A stretch of DNA of 32,288 bases from Wagnerdoeblera sp046292685 (GCF_046292685.1 NZ_JBKBQM010000038.1:1-32288); one strand, 5' to 3'; shown: positions 1-8,246, numbered from the stretch's first letter. Program-made: numbers and translations. Notes: generated by a model from the letters alone, not told the origin.

Positions 1-1
1 C

Positions 2-97
2 GACGCCGGCGACGATCACGGCAGCGGTCATGACGACGGCGGCAACGACGACGGCCCCGGGCACGACGCCGGCGACGATCACGGCGCGGACGACTGA
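2..97 (+). CDS. C-terminal end of an Asp/Gly/His-rich protein (partial)
   Basis: Only the last 31 residues and the TGA stop are in the window, so the start and any folded domain are missing. What is visible is low-complexity and made almost only of Asp, Gly and His with a few Asn, Ala, Ser and Pro; it ends in Ala-Asp-Asp. A 21-base stretch at 2-22 recurs exactly at 65-85, so the tail has grown by internal duplication. The next gene downstream also ends in an Asp/Gly-rich tail and the two may be related. Clusters of Asp and His suggest metal or calcium binding, but that is inference. No family can be assigned from the tail alone. Confidence 0.6.
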   Translation, partial: DAGDDHGSGHDDGGNDDGPGHDAGDDHGADD

Positions 98-178
98 AAC
101 CGACCGGGCCGAGGGCGGCGCTTGCACGCGGCGCCGCCCCGGCCAATAATCGCCTACGGCACTGGCAGGAGAACCGTG

Positions 179-592
179 ATGCACCGCCGCCGCCTGATCC
201 TGGGCCTGGTTGCCGTTCTGGCCGCCGGGCCGCTTTCCGCCCAGAGCCTTGCCGACCGCGTGACCCGCGACCTGCAGCGGCAGGGCCTGACCAGCATCGA
301 AACCTCACGCACCCTGCTGGGCCGGACCCGCATCGTCGGCACCGGCCCCGAAGGACGGCGCGAGGTGATCCTGAACCCGCGCACTGGCGAAATCCTGCGC
401 GACCTGTGGCAACCCTCGGGCACCGGCAGCGGCGGCGGGTTGCTTTCGACCCGTGACGACGACCACGGCGGAGAGGGCCGCGGGCGCGGCCGCGGGCGCG
501 GCGGCGACGACGATGGCGGTTCGGGCAGCGGCGACGATGGCGACGATGGCGACAGCTCGGGCGGCGACGACAAAGGCGGAGACGACGATTGA
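179..592 (+). CDS. Small exported protein with Asp/Gly-rich tail
   Basis: This 137-residue protein starts at the ATG at 179, behind AGGAGA at 168-173; an earlier in-frame TTG at 122 would put extra charged residues before the signal peptide and has no such site. Residues 1-21 form a signal peptide (three Arg, then a Leu/Val/Ala core ending Leu-Ser-Ala-Gln). Residues 22-77 are a compact region with the pattern GLTSIE-RTLLGRTRI-REVILNPRTGEILRD, which resembles the small PepSY-like exported proteins of Rhodobacterales. From about residue 80 the chain is Gly/Asp/Arg low complexity, ending in several Asp. It is probably periplasmic or secreted. The next gene, 34 bases downstream, encodes a membrane-anchored LuxR-type regulator, so a sensing partnership is possible but unproven. 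Confidence 0.75.
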   Translation: MHRRRLILGLVAVLAAGPLSAQSLADRVTRDLQRQGLTSIETSRTLLGRTRIVGTGPEGRREVILNPRTGEILRDLWQPSGTGSGGGLLSTRDDDHGGEGRGRGRGRGGDDDGGSGSGDDGDDGDSSGGDDKGGDDD

Positions 593-626
593 GGCTGGCA
601 CGTTACCCTGACCCCGAGGGCATCGC

Positions 627-1145
627 GTGACCGGGCGCTGGCTGATTGCGGCGCTCCTTGCGGTTCAGGCGGCCTGCGCGGTGTTCTTCGTGTCCGACAT
701 CGTGGCCTCGGTGCTGGGGCTGCAATCGGCACCGCTCAGCTGGCAGACGCGCGAGCTGCTGGAAATCGGCGCGGCGCTGGGGCTGGTGCTGGGGCTTGGT
801 CTTGGCGCAGTGCTGCTGCTGCGGGCCCGAGGCGAGGCGCAAGCCGCGCGCGAAAGCCTGCGCCGCGCGCAAGGCGCCTTCCGCGACCTGATCGACGAGC
901 GTTTCACCGCATGGGGCCTGACCCCGGCCGAACGCGATGTGGCGCTGTTTGCGGTCAAGGGCCTGTCCACCGCCGACATCGCCCGGCTGCGCAACACCTC
1001 CGAAGGCACGGTCAAGGCGCAGACGGCGGCGATCTATCGCAAGGCCGGCGTGAACGGGCGGGCGCAACTGGTGGCGCTGTTCATCGAAGACCTGATCGAC
1101 CTGCCCCCCGCACCCGTCGCCCCCGATCAGGCATCCAGCGCGTAA
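627..1145 (+). CDS. Membrane-anchored LuxR-type transcriptional regulator
   Basis: This 172-residue protein starts at GTG 627 behind a GAGGG sequence. Two hydrophobic segments at about residues 5-27 and 46-66 are probably membrane helices. A charged helical linker (67-92) follows, then a LuxR/GerE helix-turn-helix at about 96-155 with the family pattern LTPAERDVALFAVKGLSTADIA and, after it, NTSEGTVKAQTAAIYRKAGV. There is no receiver or autoinducer-binding domain, so it is not a classic response regulator; the membrane part replaces it. It follows the exported Asp/Gly-rich protein closely and is probably cotranscribed with it. Its last 19 bases overlap the end of the convergent DUF2237 gene. 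The LuxR class is clear; the signal and target genes are unknown. Confidence 0.85.
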   Translation: MTGRWLIAALLAVQAACAVFFVSDIVASVLGLQSAPLSWQTRELLEIGAALGLVLGLGLGAVLLLRARGEAQAARESLRRAQGAFRDLIDERFTAWGLTPAERDVALFAVKGLSTADIARLRNTSEGTVKAQTAAIYRKAGVNGRAQLVALFIEDLIDLPPAPVAPDQASSA

Positions 1146-1498
1146 AGCCGCAGCACATCCAGCGGCACCACATCCAGCGTGCGCAGATGCGTCGCCGCAA
1201 GGCGCACCTGCGGCGCGGCGCCTTCGTCGTGCGCCTGCAGGAAACGACCCGCACAGAGGCACCAGCGGTCGCCCGGCTTCAGCCCGGCAAAGCCCCATTC
1301 GGGCCGCGGGGTGGACAGGTCGTTGCCGAGGTATTTCGACAGCGCCAGGAACTCGGCCGTCATCACCGCGCAAACGGTGTGCCGGCCGCGATCCTCCGGG
1401 CCGGTATCGCAACAGCCGTTGCGATAGAACCCGGTCACCGGCGCCAGCGAACAGGGCTCCAGCACTCCGCCCAGCACGTTGATCGAAGCTTCCTTCAC
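1127..1498 (-). CDS. DUF2237 family protein
   Basis: This 123-residue protein matches the conserved bacterial DUF2237 family along its length: NVLGGVLEPCSLAPVTGFYR near the start, then CCDTGPED, HTVCAVMTAEFL, GNDLSTPRPEWGFAGL and the hallmark LKPGDRWCLCAGRFLQA. The family has no established function, but the several invariant Cys, Asp and Trp suggest a conserved binding or catalytic role. The start is taken at GTG 1498, which overlaps the CDGSH stop codon as GTGA, an arrangement typical of translational coupling; the longer in-frame extension would lie wholly inside the CDGSH gene in another frame. The 3' end overlaps the convergent LuxR gene by 19 bases. It is the last gene of the leftward group with CDGSH and the Hsp70-like gene. 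Confidence 0.85.
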   Translation of the reverse strand: MKEASINVLGGVLEPCSLAPVTGFYRNGCCDTGPEDRGRHTVCAVMTAEFLALSKYLGNDLSTPRPEWGFAGLKPGDRWCLCAGRFLQAHDEGAAPQVRLAATHLRTLDVVPLDVLRLYALDA

Positions 1499-1743
1499 GC
1501 CCCCAGCCCCTTGTGGGTGCCGTCGCACATCGGTGCCCTGGACGACTGCTTGCAACCGCAGAAGAACGCCTTGCCATCCTTTTCGGCGGTGAACTTCACC
1601 GGCACAAAGCTGCTGCCCTTGTGCGAGCCGTCGCAGAACGGCTGGTTTGCGGACTGGCCGCAGGCGCACCAGAAATAGGATTTGCCGGCCGTCACCTCGA
1701 CGGCATAGGGGGCGGCCTGGGCGATGCGGGGGGTATCGGTCAT
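1495..1743 (-). CDS. Double-CDGSH iron-sulfur protein
   Basis: This 82-residue protein carries two copies of the CDGSH signature: CACGQSANQPFCDGSH at about residues 26-41 and CGCKQSSRAPMCDGTH at about 62-77. In this family three Cys and one His bind a redox-active, labile [2Fe-2S] cluster, so the protein should hold two clusters. There is no signal peptide or membrane helix, so it is probably cytoplasmic. Bacterial proteins of this kind are small electron-transfer or cluster-sensing proteins of uncertain role. Downstream it overlaps the DUF2237 gene by 4 bases, and upstream 32 bases separate it from the Hsp70-like gene, so the three are probably one transcript. Assignment to the family is secure; the physiological partner is unknown. 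Confidence 0.92.
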   Translation of the reverse strand: MTDTPRIAQAAPYAVEVTAGKSYFWCACGQSANQPFCDGSHKGSSFVPVKFTAEKDGKAFFCGCKQSSRAPMCDGTHKGLGA

Positions 1744-1775
1744 GGCGGACTCCGAGGGTTGCGCACCACAAGAGC

Positions 1776-3044
1776 CTAGCGCAAACCGGCACCAAGTCCA
1801 GCGCCGGGCGCCGTGGCCAGGGCCAGCCCGTCGGCCACGGCGGTAAAGACCTCGGACCGTTCGATCCGCGCCTGCGGGCAGACGGCGCGGGCCTCGGATT
1901 CCACCAGCGCCATCAGGCTCGATCCGCCGACCAGCACCACGGTGTCGATCTCGGCCGGCGCCACGGCGGCACGGAACAGCGTTTCGCGCAAGGCGCCTTC
2001 CAGCGGGGCGCGCTGCGGCTGCAACGCCGCGTTCAGGCTGCCCGGCGTGACCGGCACCGACAGGCCCGGCTCGACCATGCCCATGTCGATGCCCGCCCCC
2101 CGCAGGCCGCTGTTGGCCGCGATCTTGCCGCGTTCGACGGCAAAGGCCAGGTCATGGCCCAGATGGTCGCCGATCACCCGCGCCAGCCGCCGCATCGGCA
2201 CCGGGTCCAGCGCGTGCCGCTGCAGGTCGGCAACCGCGCGCTGCGTCTCGGCGGTGTAAAGGAACGGGATCATCGCCCAGGTCGAGAGATCGACATAGAT
2301 CGCCTGCGGCACCGGCAGCAACCCGTCGCCAAGGCTGCGGCGCAACTGCCCGCCCAGCCCCAGCAGCGGCATGGCATGGGCCATCGACACCGCATGGTCG
2401 AAATCCGTGCCCCCCAGCCGGATGCCGTGGCTGCCGAGGATCCGCACCCCGTCGCCCCCCGTGCGGAACACCGAGAAATCCGAAGTGCCCCCGCCGATAT
2501 CCACGATCAGCCCCAGCCCGCCCGGCCGCCGCGGCGCAGGGCTGGCCAGCGCCGCGGCCTCGGGTTCCAGCGCGAATTCCACCTGCGCAAACCCGGCGGC
2601 AAGATAGCAGGCGCGCAGGTCGGCTTCGGCGGCCGCGTCGCGGTCGGGAGCGGCGGTGTGAAAATGCACCGGCCGCCCCGACAACACGCGGTCGAACCGC
2701 CGCCCGGCCGCCGCCTCGGCCCGGGACTTGAGCCCGGCCAGAAAGGCGGTGACGATGTCGGCCAGCGTGCGCCGTTGCCGGCCGATCAGGCGCGGTTCGT
2801 GAAACAACGCCGTGCCCAGCACGCTTTTCAGCGCCCGCATGTAGCGCCCGTCCTCGCCCGCGATCAGCGCCTCGGCCGCCGCCGCCCCGATCCGCATCGC
2901 CCCCCCGCCGGCCGGCAGGAAAACCGCCGTCGGCAGCGTGGCGGCCCCGCCCTCGATCGGCAGAAGCCGCGGCCTGCCGCCTTCCAGCACTGCCACCGCG
3001 GTGTTGGAGGTGCCGAAGTCGATGGCAAGCACAGGGTCGGTCAT
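1776..3044 (-). CDS. Hsp70 family protein, YegD-like
   Basis: This 422-residue protein has the actin/Hsp70 ATPase fold. The phosphate-1 motif AIDFGTSNTAVAV is at residues 7-19, phosphate-2 LIVDIGGGTSDFSVF near 190, and the adenosine motif TVVLVGGSSLMALVES near 370. It stops after the nucleotide-binding region, without the substrate-binding beta-sandwich and lid of DnaK, and the family's usual length is like this one. Such proteins (YegD type) are predicted chaperones without a known client. An inverted repeat at 1759-1784 (TTGCGC/GCGCAA arms) spans its stop codon and could lower transcription into the CDGSH gene 32 bases downstream. It is divergent from soxB, with 176 bases between the two starts. 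Confidence 0.88.
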   Translation of the reverse strand: MTDPVLAIDFGTSNTAVAVLEGGRPRLLPIEGGAATLPTAVFLPAGGGAMRIGAAAAEALIAGEDGRYMRALKSVLGTALFHEPRLIGRQRRTLADIVTAFLAGLKSRAEAAAGRRFDRVLSGRPVHFHTAAPDRDAAAEADLRACYLAAGFAQVEFALEPEAAALASPAPRRPGGLGLIVDIGGGTSDFSVFRTGGDGVRILGSHGIRLGGTDFDHAVSMAHAMPLLGLGGQLRRSLGDGLLPVPQAIYVDLSTWAMIPFLYTAETQRAVADLQRHALDPVPMRRLARVIGDHLGHDLAFAVERGKIAANSGLRGAGIDMGMVEPGLSVPVTPGSLNAALQPQRAPLEGALRETLFRAAVAPAEIDTVVLVGGSSLMALVESEARAVCPQARIERSEVFTAVADGLALATAPGAGLGAGLR

Positions 3045-3119
3045 GGCAAGGCATCCCGCGGCTGAAAAAGGCGCCAGCGCCTAGCCCATCGGGCCGCCGC
3101 TTGCAACACGCATCTGCTT

Positions 3120-3208
3120 GCGACTTCGTGATGTCGCGTTTGGCGCAGGAATCCTGCGCCACTGGTTGAAAATCGGCAACCGTCCCGCTAGGCCAGGCGG
3201 GTCAGACG
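3120..3208 (+). promoter_or_regulatory. Structured leader upstream of soxB
   Basis: Three hairpins follow one another in the 100 bases before soxB: TGGCGCAGG-AAT-CCTGCGCCA at 3141-3161, GGTTG/CAACC at 3164-3181, and CCCGC/GCGGG at 3184-3201, the last extendable by CGT/ACG out to 3208. A weaker GCGAC/GTCGC repeat lies at 3120-3137. If transcribed this is a folded 5' leader; the first dyad could equally be a protein operator. No run of T follows, so it is not a simple terminator. I do not recognise a known riboswitch class. Confidence 0.4.
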
Positions 3209-3220
3209 AAAGGGCGGCGG

Positions 3221-4471
3221 ATGCGTTATTCCGGGTTGCGGGTCATCACCGAAGGTCTGTTCGGCAACAGGGGCTGGAAGCCCGCCTGGCGCGACCCCGC
3301 GCCCAAGGCCGAATACGATGCCATCATCATCGGGGGCGGCGGGCACGGCCTTTCCACCGCCTATTACCTGGCCAGGAACCACGGCATGACCAACATCGCC
3401 GTGCTGGAAAAGGGCTGGCTGGGCAGCGGCAACATCGGGCGCAACACCACCATCGTGCGCGCCAACTATTTCCTGCCCGGCAACTCGGAGTTCTATTCGC
3501 ACTCGCTCAAGCTCTGGGAAGGGCTCGAGGCCGAACTGAACTACAACGTGATGCACAGCCAGCGCGGCCTCATCAACCTGTTCCATTCCGACGGGCAGCG
3601 CGATGCCTTTGTCCGCCGCGGCAACGCCATGATAAACCAGGGCGACGACGCGGTGCTGCTGGACCGCGAAGGCGTGCGCAAGCTGCTGCCCTATCTGGAT
3701 TTCGACAACATCCGCTTTCCGATCTACGGCGGGCTTCTGCACCCGCGCGGCGGCACCGCGCGGCACGACGCGGTGGCCTGGGGCTATGCCCGCGGCGCCG
3801 ACAAGCGCGGGGTGGACCTGATCCAGAACTGCGAGGTCACGGGTATCGACATCAGCAACGGCCGCGTGACCGGGGTGCAGACCACGCGCGGCGCGATCCG
3901 GGCGAAAAAGGTGGGCATGGTCGTGGCGGGCCGTTCGTCGCAGGTGGCGGCGATGGCGGGCCTCCGGCTGCCCATCGAAAGCCACATCCTGCAAGCCTTC
4001 GTCACCGAAGGGCTGAAGCCGGTGATCGACCATGTCATCAGCTTCGGCATGGGGCATTTCTACATCAGCCAGTCCGACAAGGGGGGCCTCGTGTTCGGGG
4101 GCGACCTCGATTTCTACGCATCTTATGCCGCGCGCGGCAACCTGCCCATCGTCGAACATGTGATGGAGGCCGGCATGACCCTGATGCCGATGATCGGGCG
4201 CGCCAAGGTGCTGCGCAGCTGGGGCGGCATCATGGACATGTCGCCCGACGGCAGCCCCATCATCGACAAGACCCCGGTCGAGGGGCTCTATCTCGACTGC
4301 GGCTGGAACTACGGCGGCTTCAAGGCCGTGCCCGCCTCGGGTTGGTGCATGGCGCATCTGATGGCCACCGACCAGCCTCACCCCGTTGCCCGCCGCTTCC
4401 GGCTCGATCGCTTTGCCACCGGGCATGTGATCGACGAGGAAGGCACCGGCAGCCAGCACAACCTGCACTGA
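3221..4471 (+). CDS. soxB: Sarcosine oxidase subunit beta
   Basis: This 416-residue flavoprotein is the beta subunit of heterotetrameric sarcosine oxidase, which oxidatively demethylates sarcosine (N-methylglycine) to glycine, passing the one-carbon unit to tetrahydrofolate and making hydrogen peroxide. The FAD-binding motif AIIIGGGGHGLSTAYYLA is at residues 34-51. LLHPRGGTARHDAVAWGYAR (172-191) contains His174, the likely covalent FMN site by analogy with His173 of the characterised bacterial enzyme. The C-terminal stretch IDKTPVEGLYLDCGWNYGG is typical of the DAO fold. The start at 3221 has AAAGGG upstream. soxD follows after 11 bases, so this is the first gene of soxBDAG. It acts in the cytoplasm. 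Family, subunit and length all agree. Confidence 0.97.
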   Translation: MRYSGLRVITEGLFGNRGWKPAWRDPAPKAEYDAIIIGGGGHGLSTAYYLARNHGMTNIAVLEKGWLGSGNIGRNTTIVRANYFLPGNSEFYSHSLKLWEGLEAELNYNVMHSQRGLINLFHSDGQRDAFVRRGNAMINQGDDAVLLDREGVRKLLPYLDFDNIRFPIYGGLLHPRGGTARHDAVAWGYARGADKRGVDLIQNCEVTGIDISNGRVTGVQTTRGAIRAKKVGMVVAGRSSQVAAMAGLRLPIESHILQAFVTEGLKPVIDHVISFGMGHFYISQSDKGGLVFGGDLDFYASYAARGNLPIVEHVMEAGMTLMPMIGRAKVLRSWGGIMDMSPDGSPIIDKTPVEGLYLDCGWNYGGFKAVPASGWCMAHLMATDQPHPVARRFRLDRFATGHVIDEEGTGSQHNLH

Positions 4472-4482
4472 AAGGCCCCGCC

Positions 4483-4746
4483 ATGCGCATCCCCTGCCCC
4501 CTGTGCGGCACCCGCGACCGGCGCGAATTCACCTATTTCGGGTCCGAGGATTACGCCAACCGCCCCGCACCCGATGCCCCGCCCGAGGCCTGGGACGACC
4601 ACCTGCACAACCGCGACAACCCTTGCGGCGACACGCGCGACCTGTGGTATCACGACCCCTGCGGTGCCTGGGTACGGGTGCACCGCAATACCGCGACCCA
4701 TGCGGTGCATGGGGCCGATCTGGTGGCAGAGCGGGGGCGGGCATGA
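4483..4746 (+). CDS. soxD: Sarcosine oxidase subunit delta
   Basis: This 87-residue protein is the small zinc-binding subunit of heterotetrameric sarcosine oxidase. Cys5 and Cys8 (PCPLC) together with His57 and Cys60 (HDPC) are placed like the zinc ligands of the family. Other family marks are FTYFGSEDYANRP and the stretch LWYHDPCGAWVRVHRNT. It is structural and helps hold the alpha and beta subunits together. Its stop codon overlaps the soxA start as ATGA, so translation of the two is probably coupled. The gene lies in its usual place between soxB and soxA. Confidence 0.96.
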   Translation: MRIPCPLCGTRDRREFTYFGSEDYANRPAPDAPPEAWDDHLHNRDNPCGDTRDLWYHDPCGAWVRVHRNTATHAVHGADLVAERGRA

Positions 4747-7670
4747 GCGGGTATCGTCTGGCCTCGGGCGGTCTGGTGGACCGTGGCACCTCGGTGCGGT
4801 TCACCTTCGACGGGCTGCCCTTCACCGGCTTTGCCGGCGACACGCTGGCCTCGGCCCTGCTGGCGAACGGGGTGCGCATCGTCGGGCGCAGCTTCAAGTA
4901 TCACCGCCCGCGCGGGGTGCTGACCGCCGGATCGGAGGAGCCCAACGGCCTGGTCGAAGTGCTGGAAGGCGCGCAGAAAACCCCGAACGTGCGCGCCACG
5001 ATGCAGGAGATCTTCCCCGGCCTGGCCGCGCAGGCGCAGAACGCCTGGCCCTCGCGCAATCTCGACCTTCTGGCGGTGAACGACCTGATGGCGCCCTTCC
5101 TTTCTGCGGGGTTCTATTACAAGACCTTCATGTGGCCGCGGGCCTTCTGGGAACGGCTGTACGAGCCGCTGATCCGCCGGGCCGCCGGCCTTGGGGCCTT
5201 GTCGGGCAAGGCGGACGAGGCGCGTTATGAAAAGGTCTTTGCCTTTTGCGACGTGCTGGTGATCGGGGCGGGGCCTGCCGGGCTGATGGCGGCGCTGACG
5301 GCGGCCGAGGCGGGCGCGGATGTGATCCTGGCCGATGAGGGCGCGCGGATGGGCGGGCGGCTGCTGGCCGACCGGCCCGAAATCGACGGCGCGCCCGGGG
5401 ATGCCTGGGCGGCGGGGGTTCTGGCGCGGTTGGCCGCGATGCCAAATGTGCGGCTGATGCCGCGCACAACGGTCGTGGGCGCCTATGACCACGGCACCTA
5501 TGCCGCGTTGGAGCGGGTTTCGTTGCATGTTGCAAATCCCGGCGAGGCCCCGCGCGAAGCCTTCTGGCGCATCGTTGCAAAACGCACAGTCCTTGCCAGC
5601 GGGGCGCTGGAGCGGCCGATTGCATTTTGCAATAACGACCGGCCGGGCATCATGCTCGCCTCGGCGGCGGCCAGCTATCTCAACATTTACGGCGTGGTGC
5701 CCGGGCAGCGGATCGCGGTCTTTGCCAACAACGACAGCGCCCGCCGCACCGCCCGCGCCTTGCACGCGGCCGGAGCCGACATCGCTGCGCTGATCGACCC
5801 GCGCGAGGATGCCGCCACCGACGAGCCCTTCCGCGTGATCCGCGGCGGGGTGGTGACGGATGCGAAGGGCCGGATGGGCCTCAAGTCGATGAACGTGCGG
5901 CAAGGCAGCACCGACTTCGCGCTCGAGGCCGATTGCCTGCTGATGTCGGGCGGCTGGAACCCCACCTTGCACCTGACCTGCCACATGAACGGCCGCCCGG
6001 TGTGGGATGACACCATCGCCGCCTTCGTGCCCAGACCCGGCGCCGTGCCGGGGCTGGAGGCCGCCGGCGCCGCCGCCGGCCGGTTCAGCACCGCCGCCTG
6101 CCTGGAACACGGCTTGCGGGCGGCGCAGACCGCGCTGTCCGAACTGGGGCTGAAGACCCCGGCCCTTGCCGCGCCCAAGGCCGAGGATGGCGATTATGCC
6201 CTGGCCCCGATCTGGCACGTTCCGGGCAAGGGCCGCGCCTGGCTGGACTTTGCCAACGACGTCACGGTCAAGGATGTGGCCCTGGCCGCGCAGGAAGGCT
6301 TCCGCAGCGTCGAGCACATGAAACGCTACACGACGCAAGGCATGGCCCCCGACCAGGGCAAGAACTCCAACGTCGCCGCCCTGGCCGTGCTGGCCGAGGC
6401 AACGGGCCAGACCATTCCGGGCACCGGCACCACCACCTTCCGCCCACCCTATACCCCGGTGTCCATCGCCGCGATGGGCGCGGGCGGCCGGGCCGAAGGC
6501 TTTGCCCCGCAACGCTTTCTCACCTCGGACGGGCCCAGCCGCGAACGCGGCGCCCCGATGATCGAGGCGGGGCTGTGGTATCGGCCCAGCTACTTTCCGC
6601 GCCCGGGCGAAACCGGGTGGGAAGCGGCTTGCGACCGCGAGGTGCGGATGGTGCGCAGCACAGTCGGGGTGTGCGACGTCTCTACCCTGGGCAAGATCGA
6701 CATTCAGGGCGCCGATGCCGGGCGGTTCCTGGACCTGGTCTATACCAACACCTTCTCGACCCTGCCGGTGGGCCGCGTGCGCTATGGCCTGATGCTGCGC
6801 GAAGACGGCCACGTGATGGACGACGGCACCACCGCACGGCTGGGCGAGCGGCATTATGTGATGACCACCACCACCGCCGCTGCCGGCCTGGTGATGCGGC
6901 ACCTGGAGTTCGTGGCCCAGGCGCATTGCCCGGACCGGGACGTGCGCATGGTCTCGGTCACCGAACAATGGGCGCAATTCGCCGTCGCCGGCCCCCGGGC
7001 GCGCGACCTGCTGCGCGCAGTGCTGGACGATTTGCCCGACCTGCCCTTCATGGGCTGCGCGCCGGTGCGGCTTTACGGCATCGACGGCCGGCTGTTCCGA
7101 ATTTCGTTTTCGGGCGAACTCGGGTTCGAACTGGCGGTGCCGGCGCGGTTCGGGGAATCGCTGTTCCGCGACCTGGTGGCCCGGGCCGAGGTGCTGGGCG
7201 GCGGCCCCTACGGCATGGAAGCGCTGAACGTGCTGCGCATCGAAAAGGGTCTGATAACCCACGCCGAAATCCACGGCCGCACCACCGCCTTCGACATCGG
7301 GATGGAACGGATGGTCAGCCCGAAAAAGGATTGCATCGGCAAGGCCGCTGCGGCCCGCCCCGGCATGGCAGGGCCTGCGCGCGAACAGCTGATCGGCCTG
7401 CGGCCGGTGCAGCCCGGCCAGCGGCTGACATCGGGGGCGCATCTGTTCACCCCCGGCGAGGATGTGAAGCGCGAGAACGACCAGGGCTATGTCACCTCGG
7501 TCGGGCCGTCGCCCACGCTGGGCTGGATCGGGCTCGGCTTCCTCAAGAACGGGCGTGCCCGGGTGGGCGAGATGGTGCGGATGGTGGATCATCTGCGCGG
7601 GCTCGACCAGTTGTGCGAGGTGTGCGACCCGGTGTTCCTGGATCCGGCAGGGGAGAAGCTGCGTGGCTGA
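4743..7670 (+). CDS. soxA: Sarcosine oxidase subunit alpha
   Basis: This 975-residue protein is the large subunit of heterotetrameric sarcosine oxidase. Residues 1-100 form the ferredoxin-like entry region (SFKYHRPRGVLTAGSEEPN). A dinucleotide-binding domain begins near residue 170 with DVLVIGAGPAGLMAALTAAE and binds NAD+ in the known enzyme. The C-terminal third, about residues 600-970, is a GcvT-like tetrahydrofolate domain (DVSTLGKIDIQGADAGRFLD; SFSGELGFELAVPA; GMEALNVLRIEKGLITH), which takes the methylene group to form methylene-tetrahydrofolate. The ATG at 4743 overlaps the soxD stop; the longer in-frame upstream extension lies entirely over soxD. It overlaps the soxG start by 8 bases. 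Length and domain order are normal. Confidence 0.97.
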   Translation: MSGYRLASGGLVDRGTSVRFTFDGLPFTGFAGDTLASALLANGVRIVGRSFKYHRPRGVLTAGSEEPNGLVEVLEGAQKTPNVRATMQEIFPGLAAQAQNAWPSRNLDLLAVNDLMAPFLSAGFYYKTFMWPRAFWERLYEPLIRRAAGLGALSGKADEARYEKVFAFCDVLVIGAGPAGLMAALTAAEAGADVILADEGARMGGRLLADRPEIDGAPGDAWAAGVLARLAAMPNVRLMPRTTVVGAYDHGTYAALERVSLHVANPGEAPREAFWRIVAKRTVLASGALERPIAFCNNDRPGIMLASAAASYLNIYGVVPGQRIAVFANNDSARRTARALHAAGADIAALIDPREDAATDEPFRVIRGGVVTDAKGRMGLKSMNVRQGSTDFALEADCLLMSGGWNPTLHLTCHMNGRPVWDDTIAAFVPRPGAVPGLEAAGAAAGRFSTAACLEHGLRAAQTALSELGLKTPALAAPKAEDGDYALAPIWHVPGKGRAWLDFANDVTVKDVALAAQEGFRSVEHMKRYTTQGMAPDQGKNSNVAALAVLAEATGQTIPGTGTTTFRPPYTPVSIAAMGAGGRAEGFAPQRFLTSDGPSRERGAPMIEAGLWYRPSYFPRPGETGWEAACDREVRMVRSTVGVCDVSTLGKIDIQGADAGRFLDLVYTNTFSTLPVGRVRYGLMLREDGHVMDDGTTARLGERHYVMTTTTAAAGLVMRHLEFVAQAHCPDRDVRMVSVTEQWAQFAVAGPRARDLLRAVLDDLPDLPFMGCAPVRLYGIDGRLFRISFSGELGFELAVPARFGESLFRDLVARAEVLGGGPYGMEALNVLRIEKGLITHAEIHGRTTAFDIGMERMVSPKKDCIGKAAAARPGMAGPAREQLIGLRPVQPGQRLTSGAHLFTPGEDVKRENDQGYVTSVGPSPTLGWIGLGFLKNGRARVGEMVRMVDHLRGLDQLCEVCDPVFLDPAGEKLRG

Positions 7671-8220
7671 ACTGATCGCAAAGACCCCCTGTGCGGGGCA
7701 GGGCCTGCCGGTGGCGCAAGGCGGGGCGGAACTGGCGGAATGGCTGCCGGGGCGCATGACCTCGGTCGCGCCCTTTGCCGGGCAGGAACTGGCAGCAAAC
7801 CGCGCGCTGGCGGCGCTGGACCTGGTCTTTCCGGCGCCGAATGCGATGGCGACGGCCGGTGATGCCTGCATCGTCTGGACCGGGCGCGGACAGGCCTTTC
7901 TGATCGGCGCCGCGCCGCCGGCCGGGTTGGCAGAGGCCGCAGCCTTGACCGACCAGTCCGACGGCTGGGCCGCCTTGCGGCTCGCCGGGCCGGCGGCGGC
8001 GGATGTTCTGGCCCGTCTGGTGCCGCTGGACCTGTCGGCACCCGCGTTTCCGCCCGGCACGGCGGCGCGCAGCCTGCTGGGGCACATGTCGGTGGTGCTG
8101 ATGCGGCCCGAGCCGCAGACCTGGCAGCTGCTGGTCTTCCGCTCGATGGCGCGGACGGCGGTGCACGAATTGCAGGCGGCGATGACCAGCCTGGCCGGCC
8201 GGGCAGCGCTGCGCGCCTGA
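7663..8220 (+). CDS. soxG: Sarcosine oxidase subunit gamma
   Basis: This 185-residue protein is the gamma subunit of sarcosine oxidase and ends the soxBDAG operon. Its middle and C-terminal part has the GcvT-like pattern WAALRLAGPAAADVLARLVPLDLSAPAFPPG, and QLLVFRSMARTAVHEL lies near the end, as usual for SoxG. The start is GTG 7663, which overlaps soxA by 8 bases. Longer in-frame starts would lie inside soxA in another frame. A hairpin followed by a T run closes the operon 3 bases after the stop. Neighbours often seen after soxG in other bacteria, such as purU or folD, are absent here. Confidence 0.93.
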   Translation: MAELIAKTPCAGQGLPVAQGGAELAEWLPGRMTSVAPFAGQELAANRALAALDLVFPAPNAMATAGDACIVWTGRGQAFLIGAAPPAGLAEAAALTDQSDGWAALRLAGPAAADVLARLVPLDLSAPAFPPGTAARSLLGHMSVVLMRPEPQTWQLLVFRSMARTAVHELQAAMTSLAGRAALRA

Positions 8221-8222
8221 CG

Positions 8223-8246
8223 GCCGGGCCTGCGCCGGCTCTTTTT
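8223..8246 (+). terminator. Rho-independent terminator of the sox operon
   Basis: GCCGG (8223-8227) pairs with CCGGC (8235-8239) around a seven-base loop and is followed at once by TCTTTTT. It starts three bases after the soxG stop codon, the expected place for the end of the soxBDAG transcript. Confidence 0.6.

Noticed and set aside
3141..3208. A cobalamin riboswitch before soxB
   Set aside because: GCCACTGG and a late GTCAGACG are faintly similar, but the leader is much too short and the core B12-box order is missing.
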